Of a stretch of 64,000 nucleotides of DNA, positions 18,743 through 27,538 are shown in pieces. Origin of the DNA: Propionivibrio dicarboxylicus (GTDB lineage: Bacteria > Pseudomonadota > Gammaproteobacteria > Burkholderiales > Rhodocyclaceae); contig CAMDMZ010000017.1 in the NCBI GenBank assembly GCA_945902805.1, positions 33,180-97,179 of the forward strand. The letters are read 5' to 3'. The translations under genes and the position numbers were made by a program. Within the stretch, counting starts at the first letter, position 1. Every line of letters begins with the position of its first letter. The notes below the pieces were generated by a model, which worked only from the letters and a program-made list of their open reading frames with translations, was not told the DNA's origin and searched no databases.

Positions 18743-19192
18743 ATGACCCGCCAGTTTCCTCTGCAATCGCTGCTCGATCTTTCGCAACTGCGACTGGATG
18801 AGGCAGCACGTCGTCTTGGTGAGTTGATTTCGGGCGAACAGGAGGCCACTCAGCGGTTTGAGCTGCTGACGCAATATCGTGCCGAGTATCAGGAGCGCTT
18901 CGTCACAGCCGCAAAAAACGGACTCAGCCCGAAGGAATGGCAGAATTTCCGCAACTTTCTGCAAAAGCTCGACGATGCCGTCAATCAGGCCGGCGCAATG
19001 GCCTCGCAGAGCAAACAGCGCACGGTGGCGGGCCAGCAAGAATGGTTGACCAAACGCGGCAAAGTCAAAGCCTTCGACACCCTGTCGCAGCGCCATCAAT
19101 CGCGCCTCGACTACGCCGAGAACCGGGAAGAACAGAAGATCACCGACGAGCACTCGGCACGTCGTTTTTATCTCGACGACAGCGAGCATTAA
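18743..19192 (+). CDS. fliJ: Flagellar export chaperone FliJ
   Basis: A 149-residue, largely helical protein with the FliJ pattern: starts MTRQFPLQSLLDLSQLRLDEAARRL, has a long coiled coil, and ends in a charged tail. FliJ is the gamma-like stalk that links the FliI hexamer to FlhA. It follows fliI after 44 bases and closes the fliFGHIJ run; the next gene has its own sigma-54 promoter. Confidence 0.9.
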   Translation: MTRQFPLQSLLDLSQLRLDEAARRLGELISGEQEATQRFELLTQYRAEYQERFVTAAKNGLSPKEWQNFRNFLQKLDDAVNQAGAMASQSKQRTVAGQQEWLTKRGKVKAFDTLSQRHQSRLDYAENREEQKITDEHSARRFYLDDSEH

Positions 19193-19242
19193 GAACTGCG
19201 CCAGCAACTACTGCGCGTTATTCGAAGACCTTTAGTGGCTAT

Positions 19243-19258
19243 TGGCACGCCACTTGCA
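19243..19258 (+). promoter_or_regulatory. Sigma-54 promoter of fliK operon
   Basis: TGGCACG-CCAC-TTGCA is a full match to the -24/-12 consensus. It should drive fliK through fliR. CGGCAA at 19266-19271 and TTGCCG at 19292-19297 lie just downstream, as separated halves of the dyad operator seen elsewhere. Confidence 0.93.
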
Positions 19259-19299
19259 TCAATCGCGGCAACGTCTTCTATCGAGATCCGCTTGCCGCC

Positions 19300-20571
19300 A
19301 TGTCCTCACTGCTGATCGCCCCTTCTGTCGCACCCAATCTGCCTTTTCGGCCTGCATCCGGTGCTGGCGCGAACGCCACGGCGGATTCGAACGTCGCCAA
19401 GCCACCGAGCATACCGGCAGTACCAGCACCCAAAGTGCAAAATGCTGGCAGTGCCCAAAAGCGTATCGAGGCCCCCACCACCCACCCGATGGCGCCTGCC
19501 CCAGAGCAGGCGCAGGGGCAAAGTCAGGCTCAAGCCACCTTTGCCGCCGTGCTCAAAAAGCAGATGATCGCCCCTCCGGATCCGGCCATTACCCCGCTGG
19601 TTACGGCGGCCGACGACACGGCCATCAGTCAGGACAATGCCCTGCTACCGCAGGGAATTGACACCAGCACACTGATTCCCTTTATCGAACAACTGATCCC
19701 GCAATTGGCCAGGAAAGCCGACAAGATTGACGAGAAAATCATCGCCGATCCCACCAATGCCGGCACGACGAACAATCTGGTCCTCACCGTCAGCGCGGCG
19801 CCACTGCCAATCAGTGGTCAGCTTGCGTCGAACGCTGACTCATTCACCCAAGATCAGACCGGCCAGGGCAGTGATACGGCACCCGCCCTGAATCTGCTGG
19901 ATCGCCGGCAAACCTCGGCCATTGGCGTGCAAGCACAAGCGGCAATTTCTGCCGATGAAACACTCACTGAGCAGGGTCTCGCCAGCGGCACGAATGGCAC
20001 CAACGGTACCAAGGGTGCCAGTGACTTTACTGCCCTGATTTCGAGCGCCACGGAACAACTCAGCGGCAACAGTTCGATCAACCATGCCGGGCAACACACC
20101 AATGCCCGTGCCGCTGCGGTGAGCGATGCTCCGCTGCGCATGGAAAGCGCGGTTGGGAACGCCAACTGGAGCAACGAATTAGGTAACAAACTCACCTGGA
20201 TGGCCAGTTCGCAACGGCAACAGGCCGATCTGGTGCTCAACCCACCGCAACTCGGGCGCGTCGAGATCTCGCTGACGGTGAATGGCGATCAGGCCAGCGT
20301 GGTGTTTGCCTCATCAAACGCCGAAGTACGGGAACTGCTGGAGGGATCTTTGCCGCGCTTGCGCGAAATCATGTCAGGCGCCGGCATCAATCTCGGCGAG
20401 GCACAGGTCGGCTCGGAATCTGCCAGCCAATTTGGCACGCAAGACCAAAAGGGTAATAACACGGCCGCTCGCGGCGTGCCATTGCCAGCGGAAATTGGGG
20501 CTGACTCGATCCTGTTAGCGACGCAGCGTGGCACGCTGACGGGACGTGGCATGGTCGATATTTTCGCCTAA
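19300..20571 (+). CDS. fliK: Flagellar hook-length control protein FliK
   Basis: About 423 residues. The N-terminal two thirds are low-complexity, Ala/Pro/Thr/Gln-rich, as expected of the secreted ruler. The conserved C-terminal domain follows (ADLVLNPPQLGRVEISLTVNGDQASVVFAS, then LRELLEGSLPRLREIM-like sequence). It is exported, measures the hook, and switches FlhB to filament substrates. I chose the ATG at 19300 because it lies downstream of a sigma-54 promoter; the reading frame stays open further upstream but overlaps fliJ. No clear Shine-Dalgarno is visible. Confidence 0.88.
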   Translation: MSSLLIAPSVAPNLPFRPASGAGANATADSNVAKPPSIPAVPAPKVQNAGSAQKRIEAPTTHPMAPAPEQAQGQSQAQATFAAVLKKQMIAPPDPAITPLVTAADDTAISQDNALLPQGIDTSTLIPFIEQLIPQLARKADKIDEKIIADPTNAGTTNNLVLTVSAAPLPISGQLASNADSFTQDQTGQGSDTAPALNLLDRRQTSAIGVQAQAAISADETLTEQGLASGTNGTNGTKGASDFTALISSATEQLSGNSSINHAGQHTNARAAAVSDAPLRMESAVGNANWSNELGNKLTWMASSQRQQADLVLNPPQLGRVEISLTVNGDQASVVFASSNAEVRELLEGSLPRLREIMSGAGINLGEAQVGSESASQFGTQDQKGNNTAARGVPLPAEIGADSILLATQRGTLTGRGMVDIFA

Positions 20572-20736
20572 CAAACAATCCAACCCAGATCATCCACACG
20601 CGAATTCTCGGCAGCGCTCAAGGAATGGAGGAAAATCACCGTTAGCATGCGTTGAGGGAGCAAGGTGCTCGTTGCGGGCACTCGGTTTGATATCCATCCA
20701 CTACTGGGTGATCCCCCGCTTTGTCGGAGAATACTT

Positions 20737-21330
20737 ATGGCTGAAAAGAAACCTGAACCTGCCGCCGAGGGAGGCGATGCGCCCAAGAAAAAGGGCAAGA
20801 TGATGCTGTTCATCATCATCGGGGTGGTTGTGCTCGCCCTGGTTGGCGTTGGCGCATTTTTTATGCTCAAACCGAAACCGCCGGTGGATGGCGAAGAAGA
20901 AGATGGCGGACACGCCAAGGTCGAGAAGGTCAAGAAGAAAGACAAGAAGAAGGATGCGCACGCGCCGCCTCCTTTCTACAAATTCGACAAGCCCTTCACC
21001 GTCAAGCTACAAGCCGAGGGAGGCGAAGCCTACTTGCAAGCCGAGGTGCAGCTGAAATTGCTCGATGCGGCCTTGATCGATGAGCTCAAGGTTTATGACC
21101 CGGAAATCAAACACAAAGTCACCCTGCTTCTGCTGGGCAAGAAATCGACCGACCTGAACAATCCGCAGGGCGTGCAGATGCTTTCGAACGAAATCCGTGA
21201 CACGATCAACAACATCATCGAGCCACCGGATCCGAAGAAGAAGAAGGCGGCTGGCACTGCTCCGGCCGATGAAGCAGATTCTGAAGCACCGATCCAGATG
21301 GTTCTGTTCACGACCTTCATCGTCCAGTAA
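20737..21330 (+). CDS. fliL: Flagellar basal body-associated protein FliL
   Basis: About 197 residues: a short cytoplasmic tail, one membrane segment (MLFIIIGVVVLALVGVGAFF, about 27-46), an acidic/Lys-rich linker, and the periplasmic FliL domain (FTVKLQAEGGEAYLQAEVQL). FliL rings surround stators and support torque. The ATG at 20737 has GGAGA 7 nt upstream; the longer open frame from 20665 lacks support. The C-terminal region has an unusual charged insert (DPKKKKAAGTAPADEADSEA) before the final FTTFIVQ. Confidence 0.92.
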   Translation: MAEKKPEPAAEGGDAPKKKGKMMLFIIIGVVVLALVGVGAFFMLKPKPPVDGEEEDGGHAKVEKVKKKDKKKDAHAPPPFYKFDKPFTVKLQAEGGEAYLQAEVQLKLLDAALIDELKVYDPEIKHKVTLLLLGKKSTDLNNPQGVQMLSNEIRDTINNIIEPPDPKKKKAAGTAPADEADSEAPIQMVLFTTFIVQ

Positions 21331-21369
21331 TAGCCGGTCACCACTTCTTAAACCCAATCCCATTCCTTC

Positions 21370-22344
21370 ATGAGCCAGGATTTTCTCTCCCAGGAAGAAG
21401 TTGACGCCCTGCTCAAGGGCGTTACCGGTGAGGAGGATGCCGCCCCGGCCGAAGAGGATACCGGCGGGGTCAAGGCCTATGACCTGGGTCGCCAGGAACG
21501 CATCGTCCGCGGCCGTATGCCGACGATGGAGCTCATCAATGAACGCTTCGCCCGCTATCTGCGCATCGGCCTGTTCAACTACATGCACCGCAGCACCGAG
21601 ATTTCGGTGGGGCCGATCCGGGTCCAGAAATACAGTGAGTTCATCCGTAACCTGGTGGTGCCGACCAATCTCAACCTGATTCAGGTCAAGCCTTTGCGCG
21701 GTACCGGCCTGGTGGTGCTTGATCCGAATCTGGTGTTCCTGATTGTCGACAACATGTTTGGCGGCGACGGGCGTTTTCATACCCGGGTCGAAGGACGCGA
21801 TTTCACGGCCACCGAGCAGCGCATCATCCAGGGTCTGCTCGGCGTGATCTTTGCCGAGTACGAAAAGGCATGGAAGCCGGTCTACCCGATCAGCTTCGAA
21901 TACATGCGCTCGGAGATGAACACGCAGTTTGCCAATATCGCCACGCCCTCTGAAGTCGTTGTCGCAGTGACCTTCACCGTTGAACTGTCAGGAAATACGG
22001 CGGAAATGCACATCTGCCTGCCCTACTCGATGGTGGAGCCAATACGCGATGTGCTTTACAGCACGATGCACAGCGAACAGGCATCCGCCGACAAACGCTG
22101 GACGGGCACGCTGACGCGTCAATTGCAAACCGCCGAAGTCGAGCTGGTGGTCACCCTGGGCAGTGCCAAGACAACTTTTGGCGAAATCATCAATATGAAG
22201 GTTGGCGACGTCATTCCGCTCAGCGTGGCGGATTTTGTCAATGCTGCCGTCGATGGCGTCCCAGTGTTAGCCTGTCGCTACGGCATCCAGAACGGGCAAT
22301 ATGCCCTGAAGATCGAAAAATTCTTCGCCGAAGAGGAAAGTTGA
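21370..22344 (+). CDS. fliM: Flagellar motor switch protein FliM
   Basis: A 324-residue FliM of standard length. The N-terminal CheY-P-binding peptide is DFLSQEEVDALLKGV (residues 4-18). The middle CheC-like domain has INERFARYLRIGLFNYM and the GGDGRFHTRVEGRDFTATE loop. The C-terminal SpoA domain binds FliN (VGDVIPL...). It carries the chemotaxis signal to the rotor. Confidence 0.97.
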   Translation: MSQDFLSQEEVDALLKGVTGEEDAAPAEEDTGGVKAYDLGRQERIVRGRMPTMELINERFARYLRIGLFNYMHRSTEISVGPIRVQKYSEFIRNLVVPTNLNLIQVKPLRGTGLVVLDPNLVFLIVDNMFGGDGRFHTRVEGRDFTATEQRIIQGLLGVIFAEYEKAWKPVYPISFEYMRSEMNTQFANIATPSEVVVAVTFTVELSGNTAEMHICLPYSMVEPIRDVLYSTMHSEQASADKRWTGTLTRQLQTAEVELVVTLGSAKTTFGEIINMKVGDVIPLSVADFVNAAVDGVPVLACRYGIQNGQYALKIEKFFAEEES

Positions 22345-22372
22345 AGGCCGTCGCTATGGCCGGGAGCATGCA

Positions 22373-22792
22373 ATGAGTGAAACTGATCAAATCGAAGACG
22401 AAGAAAACCAGGTCTCGGAAGACGACTGGGCCGCTGCCATGGGCGAACAGGCGGCGGTAGAGGCGGCCCCGGCCGCCAGCGCCGCCGTGTTCGAGCAGTT
22501 CTCCGGTGCCGGGGCCGAACCTGCCACGCCGCAAGGCTTCGACATGATCCTAGATATTCCGGTGGGGCTTTCGGTTGAACTCGGTCGCACCAAGATATCG
22601 ATTCGCAACCTGCTGCAACTGGCACACGGCTCGGTCGTCGAACTCGACGGCCTGGCTGGCGAGCCGATGGATGTGCTGGTCAATGGCACCCTGATTGCAC
22701 AAGGCGAAGTCGTCGTCGTCAATGAAAAATTCGGTATTCGCCTGACGGACATCGTCACTCCACAAGAACGCATCCGCAAGCTGAACCGCTGA
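22373..22792 (+). CDS. fliN: Flagellar motor switch protein FliN
   Basis: A 139-residue FliN with a variable acidic, Ala-rich N-terminus and the C-terminal SpoA domain (DIPVGLSVELGRTKISIRNL, then VDVLVNGTLIAQGEVVVVNEKF-like sequence). GGGAG lies 6 nt before the ATG. It forms the lower C-ring with FliM and helps localise the export ATPase complex. Confidence 0.96.
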   Translation: MSETDQIEDEENQVSEDDWAAAMGEQAAVEAAPAASAAVFEQFSGAGAEPATPQGFDMILDIPVGLSVELGRTKISIRNLLQLAHGSVVELDGLAGEPMDVLVNGTLIAQGEVVVVNEKFGIRLTDIVTPQERIRKLNR

Positions 22793-22885
22793 TCAGTCAG
22801 CACTAAGGGACACTCTTCCGCCGATTCAGCCGCAACGCACGCCTTACCCTGTCGCCATTGCCCGGATGGGTAGTGGCATGGGGCT

Positions 22886-23368
22886 ATGTGCGTGTCGACA
22901 CGATTCGTTTTCCTGATCAATCTGCTTTACTTTCCCGCTGTGGCTTTGGCGCAAGTCGCTGCGCCCGCAGTTACGCCCACGGTCCCGCCGGTCACCGCAC
23001 CCGCACCGGTCGTGCCAGCCCCCGATTTCGGCGGCAGCGTGATTCAAATGTTCCTCGGTTTGAGTGTCGTGCTGGCTTTGCTAGTGGGTGGTCTCTGGCT
23101 GCTCAAGCAACTCACCCAGCGTCGTGGCGAAGGCAGCAACCTGCTGCGTGTCGTCGCCGGCACGGCGGTGGGTCCGCGCGAGCAAGTCGTCATTGTCGAG
23201 GTCGGCAGCACCTGGTTGGTGCTGGGCGTCGCCCCCGGCCGCGTGTCTCCGCTAGCTGAAATTCCGCGCCAAGCCACTCCGCCTGGCGCCGAGCGCCGTC
23301 CCGCCAGCACCGACTTTCCGGCCTGGTTACGGAATATCACGGGAAATTCGAATGCCGGGCGACGCTAG
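22886..23368 (+). CDS. fliO: Flagellar biosynthesis protein FliO
   Basis: A 160-residue FliO-type protein. A signal-like N-terminus ends near AVALAQ, then a Pro/Ala/Val-rich periplasmic segment, one membrane segment ([19 protein letters not shown], about 53-71) and a small cytoplasmic domain with [27 protein letters not shown]. FliO helps FliP assemble. An exact copy of the dispersed repeat lies near the C-terminus but in another reading frame from most copies, giving [12 protein letters not shown]. Its end overlaps fliP by 17 bases. Confidence 0.88.
   Translation: MCVSTRFVFLINLLYFPAVALAQVAAPAVTPTVPPVTAPAPVVPAPDFGGSVIQMFLGLSVVLALLVGGLWLLKQLTQRRGEGSNLLRVVAGTAVGPREQVVIVEVGSTWLVLGVAPGRVSPLAEIPRQATPPGAERRPASTDFPAWLRNITGNSNAGRR
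23294..23317 (-). repeat. Dispersed repeat, copy 6
   Basis: Exact core on the minus strand, in the C-terminal tail of plus-strand fliO. Read in a frame different from most copies, as RRPASTDF, which argues that the DNA rather than the peptide is conserved. Confidence 0.9.
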
Positions 23369-24122
23369 CATCCGATCGCCGCGCAATCACCTGTGGTGGC
23401 TAGCGCCATTGGTGGTGGTAGCCACCCTGCCCGGCTCGGCCATTGCGCAAGCCTTGCCCGCCATCACCAGTACGCCAGTAACGGGAGGTGCGACGCAGTG
23501 GTCGCTCTCTATCCAAACACTGCTGCTACTTACCGGCCTCAGCTTCATCCCCGCCCTGGTCCTGATGATGACCAGTTTCACGCGCATCATCATAGTCTTT
23601 ACGCTGCTGCGCCACGCCATGGGTACGCAAACCTCGCCACCGAATCAAGTGCTGGTCGGGCTGGCGCTGTTCCTCACCTTTTTCATCATGGCCCCGGTGG
23701 GCGAGCGCATTTACAACGAGGCCTACATTCCGCTTTCTGAAAACAAGCTGAACTTCCCCGACGCTTTGGAGAAAGGCGCGGTTCCGCTGCGCGCGTTCAT
23801 GCTCAAACAGGTGCGAGAAGCCGACCTGGCCACCTTCTCACGCATCGCCAAACAACCGGCACCGGAGAAAATCGACGACATTCCGATGCGCGTCCTGATC
23901 CCCGCCTTTGTCACCTCGGAACTGAAAACGGCCTTCCAGATCGGTTTCATCGTGTTTATCCCCTTCCTGATCATCGACATGGTGGTCGCCTCGGTGCTGA
24001 TGTCGATGGGTATGATGATGATGTCGCCCGTAATTGTCGCGCTGCCGTTCAAAATCATGCTGTTTGTGTTGGTGGACGGCTGGAACCTGCTGATCGGCTC
24101 GCTGGTGCTGAGCTTTGGCTAA
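23352..24122 (+). CDS. fliP: Flagellar export gate protein FliP
   Basis: A 256-residue FliP. A cleavable signal-like N-terminus ends near GSAIAQ, followed by the conserved cytoplasmic/membrane core ([38 protein letters not shown]) and the C-terminal segment with [21 protein letters not shown]. FliP forms the pentameric core of the export channel with FliQ and FliR. It overlaps fliO. Confidence 0.97.
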   Translation: MPGDASIRSPRNHLWWLAPLVVVATLPGSAIAQALPAITSTPVTGGATQWSLSIQTLLLLTGLSFIPALVLMMTSFTRIIIVFTLLRHAMGTQTSPPNQVLVGLALFLTFFIMAPVGERIYNEAYIPLSENKLNFPDALEKGAVPLRAFMLKQVREADLATFSRIAKQPAPEKIDDIPMRVLIPAFVTSELKTAFQIGFIVFIPFLIIDMVVASVLMSMGMMMMSPVIVALPFKIMLFVLVDGWNLLIGSLVLSFG

Positions 24123-24140
24123 GCTTGTGAAGAACACGCC

Positions 24141-24410
24141 ATGACGCCCGCCACAGTCATCGATATTGGTCGCCACGCGCTCGAACTTACCTTGCTGATT
24201 TCGGCGCCGTTGTTCATTGCCGCGCTCGCCACCGGCCTGCTCATCAGTGTGTTCCAGGCCGCGACGCAGATCAACGAATCGACGCTCTCCTTCGTGCCCA
24301 AGTTGGTCGCCATCTTTGTCACCCTGATACTGGCCGGGCCGTGGATGCTGACAATGCTGACGGACTATATCCGACGGCTCTACGAGGCGATTCCCAGTCT
24401 GATTGGATAG
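24141..24410 (+). CDS. fliQ: Flagellar export gate protein FliQ
   Basis: An 89-residue FliQ with two hydrophobic hairpin segments (LTLLISAPLFIAALATGLLI and VAIFVTLILAGPWMLTMLTD) separated by the conserved FQAATQINESTLSFVPK loop. Standard length; lies between fliP and fliR in the export-gate run. Confidence 0.96.
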   Translation: MTPATVIDIGRHALELTLLISAPLFIAALATGLLISVFQAATQINESTLSFVPKLVAIFVTLILAGPWMLTMLTDYIRRLYEAIPSLIG

Positions 24411-24446
24411 CGAAACGGCTGTCCTCGAAAGTCTGGCAAGCCCCAC

Positions 24447-25235
24447 ATGCTTTCTATTTCCTCCGCACAACTCGACGCCTGGCTGGCCCTGTTTGTCTTC
24501 CCTCTGGCGCGGATTCTGGGCCTGATTGCCACGGCGCCAATCTTCAACAACATCGGCACACCCATGCGCGTTCGCCTGATGGCCGGGCTGGCGATTGGCA
24601 TCGCCCTGGCGCCCATATTGCCGCCGATGCCCGTCGTTCCAGCCGGATCATGGCTCGGGTTTATCGTGATCGCCAGCCAAAGCCTGATCGGTATCTTGAT
24701 GGGCTTTGCGCTGCGCTTGGCTTTCGTCACGGTCGATGTCGCCGGTGAAATTATCGGGCTGCAAATGGGCCTGGGCTTTGCTGTTTCCTATGACCCACAA
24801 AATGCGGGACAAACTCCCGTGCTGAGCGAATACATCGGTCTCATCGCCAGCCTGATCTTCCTCGCCATGAACGGCCACCTGATGATCCTCGCGGTCCTGG
24901 CCGAAAGCTTTTTCCTGCTGCCGGTGGCGATTCAAATGCCACAGTCTGGCGGTTTCATCACCCTGCTGCGCTGGTCCAGCGTGATTTTTGCCTCGGGATT
25001 ATTGCTGTCCTTACCGTTGATTGCCGCGCTGCTGATCACGAATATCGCGCTCGGCGTTCTGTCCCGCATCGCGCCGCAGCTCAACTTGTTCGCCGTCGGC
25101 TTCCCGGTAACGATGGCCGTCGGCTTTTTGGTGCTTATGTTTTCAATGCCTTACTTTGGCGCCGCCATGGATCAGTTGTTTCACCATGGATTCGATGCCA
25201 TGCATCAGGTGTTGAAAACCAGCGGCGTACCGTAG
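24447..25235 (+). CDS. fliR: Flagellar export gate protein FliR
   Basis: A 262-residue multi-pass membrane protein with FliR hallmarks: LARILGLIATAPIFNNIG near residue 22, GLQMGLGFAVSYDPQN, and LIALLITNIALGVLSRIAPQLN-like sequence. It completes the FliPQR gate. It ends one base from the convergent flgT stop, with no visible terminator between them. Confidence 0.96.
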   Translation: MLSISSAQLDAWLALFVFPLARILGLIATAPIFNNIGTPMRVRLMAGLAIGIALAPILPPMPVVPAGSWLGFIVIASQSLIGILMGFALRLAFVTVDVAGEIIGLQMGLGFAVSYDPQNAGQTPVLSEYIGLIASLIFLAMNGHLMILAVLAESFFLLPVAIQMPQSGGFITLLRWSSVIFASGLLLSLPLIAALLITNIALGVLSRIAPQLNLFAVGFPVTMAVGFLVLMFSMPYFGAAMDQLFHHGFDAMHQVLKTSGVP

Positions 25236-25236
25236 C

Positions 25237-26403
25237 CTATTTGGCGTACAGCAAATCGCCCGGAGCGATGTCGATCTTGCCTCCGGCGTCGACCATTTCC
25301 GCGACCGAAAACTCCGGATAGCGGTACTTGATGCTGACGGTCGTTCGACTCGATTTTTCTTCGCCGAGCACCAACTTGTCTTCCCCTCTGACTGGCGCCG
25401 GAGGCCGGCGCCAGGTGTGCAGGACGAGGGTATCTCCGACCGACAATCCGGAATCCGCGCCAGCGTCGAGATAGATTTTCTGGCCCTCGATCTTCAACAC
25501 CCTGGCGACAAACGGCATGCACGAAATTTTGTCGGTCGCCCAGTCGGCGATGTCGCTTACCAGGCGTCCCCAAACTCGCCCCAGATCAGACGCATAAAAC
25601 TCGGCGGTACCCACCGCCGGGCGTGGCGTCATCAGCACTTCGCCTCTGGCAACAGCGTTAAAGATCTTGCGGTCGAGCACCGCACCGTTCACGCCGTCAT
25701 GAATGAAGGCATCGATCTCGATCTGCCGCAGCTTGCCGAATAGTCCCTTGTCGACCACACCGATATCCCGGTACACCCCGGCCAAAACATATTGCCCCCG
25801 GTGATGCCTAGCCAATACCGAAAACGGCGTCTCCCGGTCGGCAACTGTCAAAAATGGCTTCGGTGCCCTATCGGGCGTGAGATGCGGAAACACGGTCGCA
25901 TCGTGCACCACCAGCACCTGCCGTCGCTTGTCGATCCATCGGGCGATTTCGACCGGTGTCAAATTGGTCAACCACGATTTCTCCACCGGCAAAATCTGCT
26001 CCGGATGTTCCACCGAAAAGCCGGCAACGATCAAACGATTAACCGTTGTTTGCTGACAGGATTGCCGGCACGCACCAGACTCGCTCACGGTGACTTTCAA
26101 ACGCTGGGTCAATTCATCCTTGCCAATGATTTCGCCCAGCACCTGCGAATTCTCGGTACATGCCGACGAGCGCAACTGAGCGGTGTCGTTGACCACCACA
26201 CCATCGCGCACCAGGGTTTGCGCACTGATCGTGGCGGACCCCATTGCGGCCGCACTCGCCAAGGCGCGCCGCGTCGCCAACTCGCGCGCCTGCCCGACAT
26301 CGCCATTGCGTATCGGGGCGCTACCTTCCACTGTCAGTTCGGCCGCACTAGCCGCTACCAGAACGCCTAAGAAGGCTGCGATGCCTGCACCGATTCGATA
26401 CAA
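25237..26403 (-). CDS. flgT: Flagellar assembly protein T (FlgT-like)
   Basis: About 388 residues with a signal peptide (YRIGAGIAAFLGVLVAASA, then AELTVEG) and the FlgT layout: an N-terminal domain with VEGSAPIRNGDVGQARELATRRALASA, a middle domain, and a C-terminal beta domain ending GGKIDIAPGDLLYAK. In Vibrio, FlgT forms the H ring around the LP ring and helps stator assembly. The start is uncertain: the TTG at 26403 has GGGGA at 5 nt and yields a normal signal peptide, while TTG/GTG codons at 26427-26436 would overlap flgP. Last gene of the flgP-flgT unit, convergent with fliR. Confidence 0.85.
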   Translation of the reverse strand: MYRIGAGIAAFLGVLVAASAAELTVEGSAPIRNGDVGQARELATRRALASAAAMGSATISAQTLVRDGVVVNDTAQLRSSACTENSQVLGEIIGKDELTQRLKVTVSESGACRQSCQQTTVNRLIVAGFSVEHPEQILPVEKSWLTNLTPVEIARWIDKRRQVLVVHDATVFPHLTPDRAPKPFLTVADRETPFSVLARHHRGQYVLAGVYRDIGVVDKGLFGKLRQIEIDAFIHDGVNGAVLDRKIFNAVARGEVLMTPRPAVGTAEFYASDLGRVWGRLVSDIADWATDKISCMPFVARVLKIEGQKIYLDAGADSGLSVGDTLVLHTWRRPPAPVRGEDKLVLGEEKSSRTTVSIKYRYPEFSVAEMVDAGGKIDIAPGDLLYAK

Positions 26404-26416
26404 CAAAGTCCCCGAA

Positions 26417-26965
26417 TTAGTCGCCACCGCCACCAACGTACATCATGCTGTTCGTCCCGCATCCGCCGGCGTAGCAGTTATTGGAATAGCTGTAGCCTGG
26501 GTACCCATTGTAATAATAGCCACAATTGTTATATTGAACACATGAAATAAACTGGGGAGTGATATCCAACTCAACAGTTGCTTCATAGTTTCCATCAGCA
26601 ATGGCGATCACCCCTACGACACGAGCGCCGCGGATGAACGAATCAACGTAAGTGCGGACCGAATCGCTTTGCGTAGCAAAGGCTGACACTGCTGTATTTC
26701 CAGTGATGCGGAATCCATGGACGCGCTCGGCCAGTTTGCGATACGCATCAACTTCCGCCGCACGCATAGCCATCAGCTTCTGCTGACCAGACGTATATTG
26801 CGTATAGCCACCTTGACTCCCATATCCAGTCGCCTGGATTTTGTTCGGTGTGGCCACTAGCGGTGATGGGGGAATGTTTGTACAGCAAGTCGAACATCCA
26901 CCAAGGCCAAGTGCGGTGGCTCCGATAATTGCATACTGTAGAAGACTGGGAAAACGACTATTCAC
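26417..26965 (-). CDS. flgP: Outer-membrane lipoprotein FlgP-like
   Basis: About 182 residues with a lipoprotein signal ending in LGLGGC, then an LPP20/FlgP-type domain (MAMRAAEVDAYRKLAERVHG, RTYVDSFIRGARVVG, YEATVELDI). The C-terminal 50 residues are Tyr/Asn/Gly/Cys-rich (NNCGYYYNGYPGYSYSNN), unusual and probably extended. The GTG at 26965 has a perfect GGAGG 5 nt upstream; a TTG at 26977 is inside that ribosome binding site. A sigma-28 promoter lies at 26999-27025. In Vibrio and Campylobacter FlgP makes an outer-membrane-associated ring. Confidence 0.85.
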   Translation of the reverse strand: MNSRFPSLLQYAIIGATALGLGGCSTCCTNIPPSPLVATPNKIQATGYGSQGGYTQYTSGQQKLMAMRAAEVDAYRKLAERVHGFRITGNTAVSAFATQSDSVRTYVDSFIRGARVVGVIAIADGNYEATVELDITPQFISCVQYNNCGYYYNGYPGYSYSNNCYAGGCGTNSMMYVGGGGD

Positions 26966-26998
26966 GATTACCTCCAAAAATTAGAATTTCGTCAGTTG

Positions 26999-27025
26999 TT
27001 ATCGGCATAAGGCTACGCAACTGTA
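26999..27025 (-). promoter_or_regulatory. Sigma-28 (FliA) promoter of flgP
   Basis: On the minus strand TACAGTTG, 11 nt, GCCGATAA: the -10 box is a full match and the -35 box matches TAAAGTTT at 6 of 8 positions with exact spacing. It makes flgP-flgT late genes. Confidence 0.85.
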
Positions 27026-27058
27026 GTCTCAATAATTTCCAGCAAATGTTGGCAGAGA

Positions 27059-27538
27059 TTATTTGTGCTTCCGCGCCATCGCAATCACCCCTTGCGCGAC
27101 GCGTTGCGAACCCAGAAGCGACGAGTCAAGCGATTCGTTGTACTCAAGTATCTCGTAAGCATCGAACCCCGCGCGCAACATCAAGGACTTCGCTCGCTGC
27201 TGAAATACCATCCGCGCTTCGCCGGCCCCTCCGTTGTAGTAGCGTTTCATCTTGAGTGTCATGTAGTACTTGTTATCTGGAAACGCGGCTTCCTCGATGT
27301 CCCAGTTTGGCGCCAACGGATCAAGAATCATGTAGGCTGCGGCCGCAAAACCGCCCCAGTAAATCAACTTATCAAGGGCGATGGAGCTACTCGACGATAA
27401 ATTGACCGACTTGTCGGGGATCAGCGTTGAGGTGGCCGCCGTACCCGCCACTGGTGGACCACTGGAGCAGCCATTGGCGATCGCCAACACGATGGCGATC
27501 AGGACAAAAAGTCGGTTCTGGCGATACGGCGCCATCAT
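27059..27538 (-). CDS. Predicted lipoprotein of flagellar locus, unknown function
   Basis: A 159-residue protein with a lipoprotein-like signal (LIAIVLAIANGC, cysteine at about 24; the -3 residue is Ala, so the lipobox is atypical). I do not recognise the family. It has a central hydrophobic stretch (LIYWGGFAAAAYMILDPLAP) and a conserved-looking core YYMTLKMKRYYNGGAGEARM. Its start overlaps the flgL stop (ATGA), so it is translated with flgL. It occupies the place where flgO stands next to flgP in Vibrio, but I see no convincing FlgO similarity. A role in an outer-membrane flagellar ring is a guess from position. Confidence 0.75.
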   Translation of the reverse strand: MMAPYRQNRLFVLIAIVLAIANGCSSGPPVAGTAATSTLIPDKSVNLSSSSSIALDKLIYWGGFAAAAYMILDPLAPNWDIEEAAFPDNKYYMTLKMKRYYNGGAGEARMVFQQRAKSLMLRAGFDAYEILEYNESLDSSLLGSQRVAQGVIAMARKHK

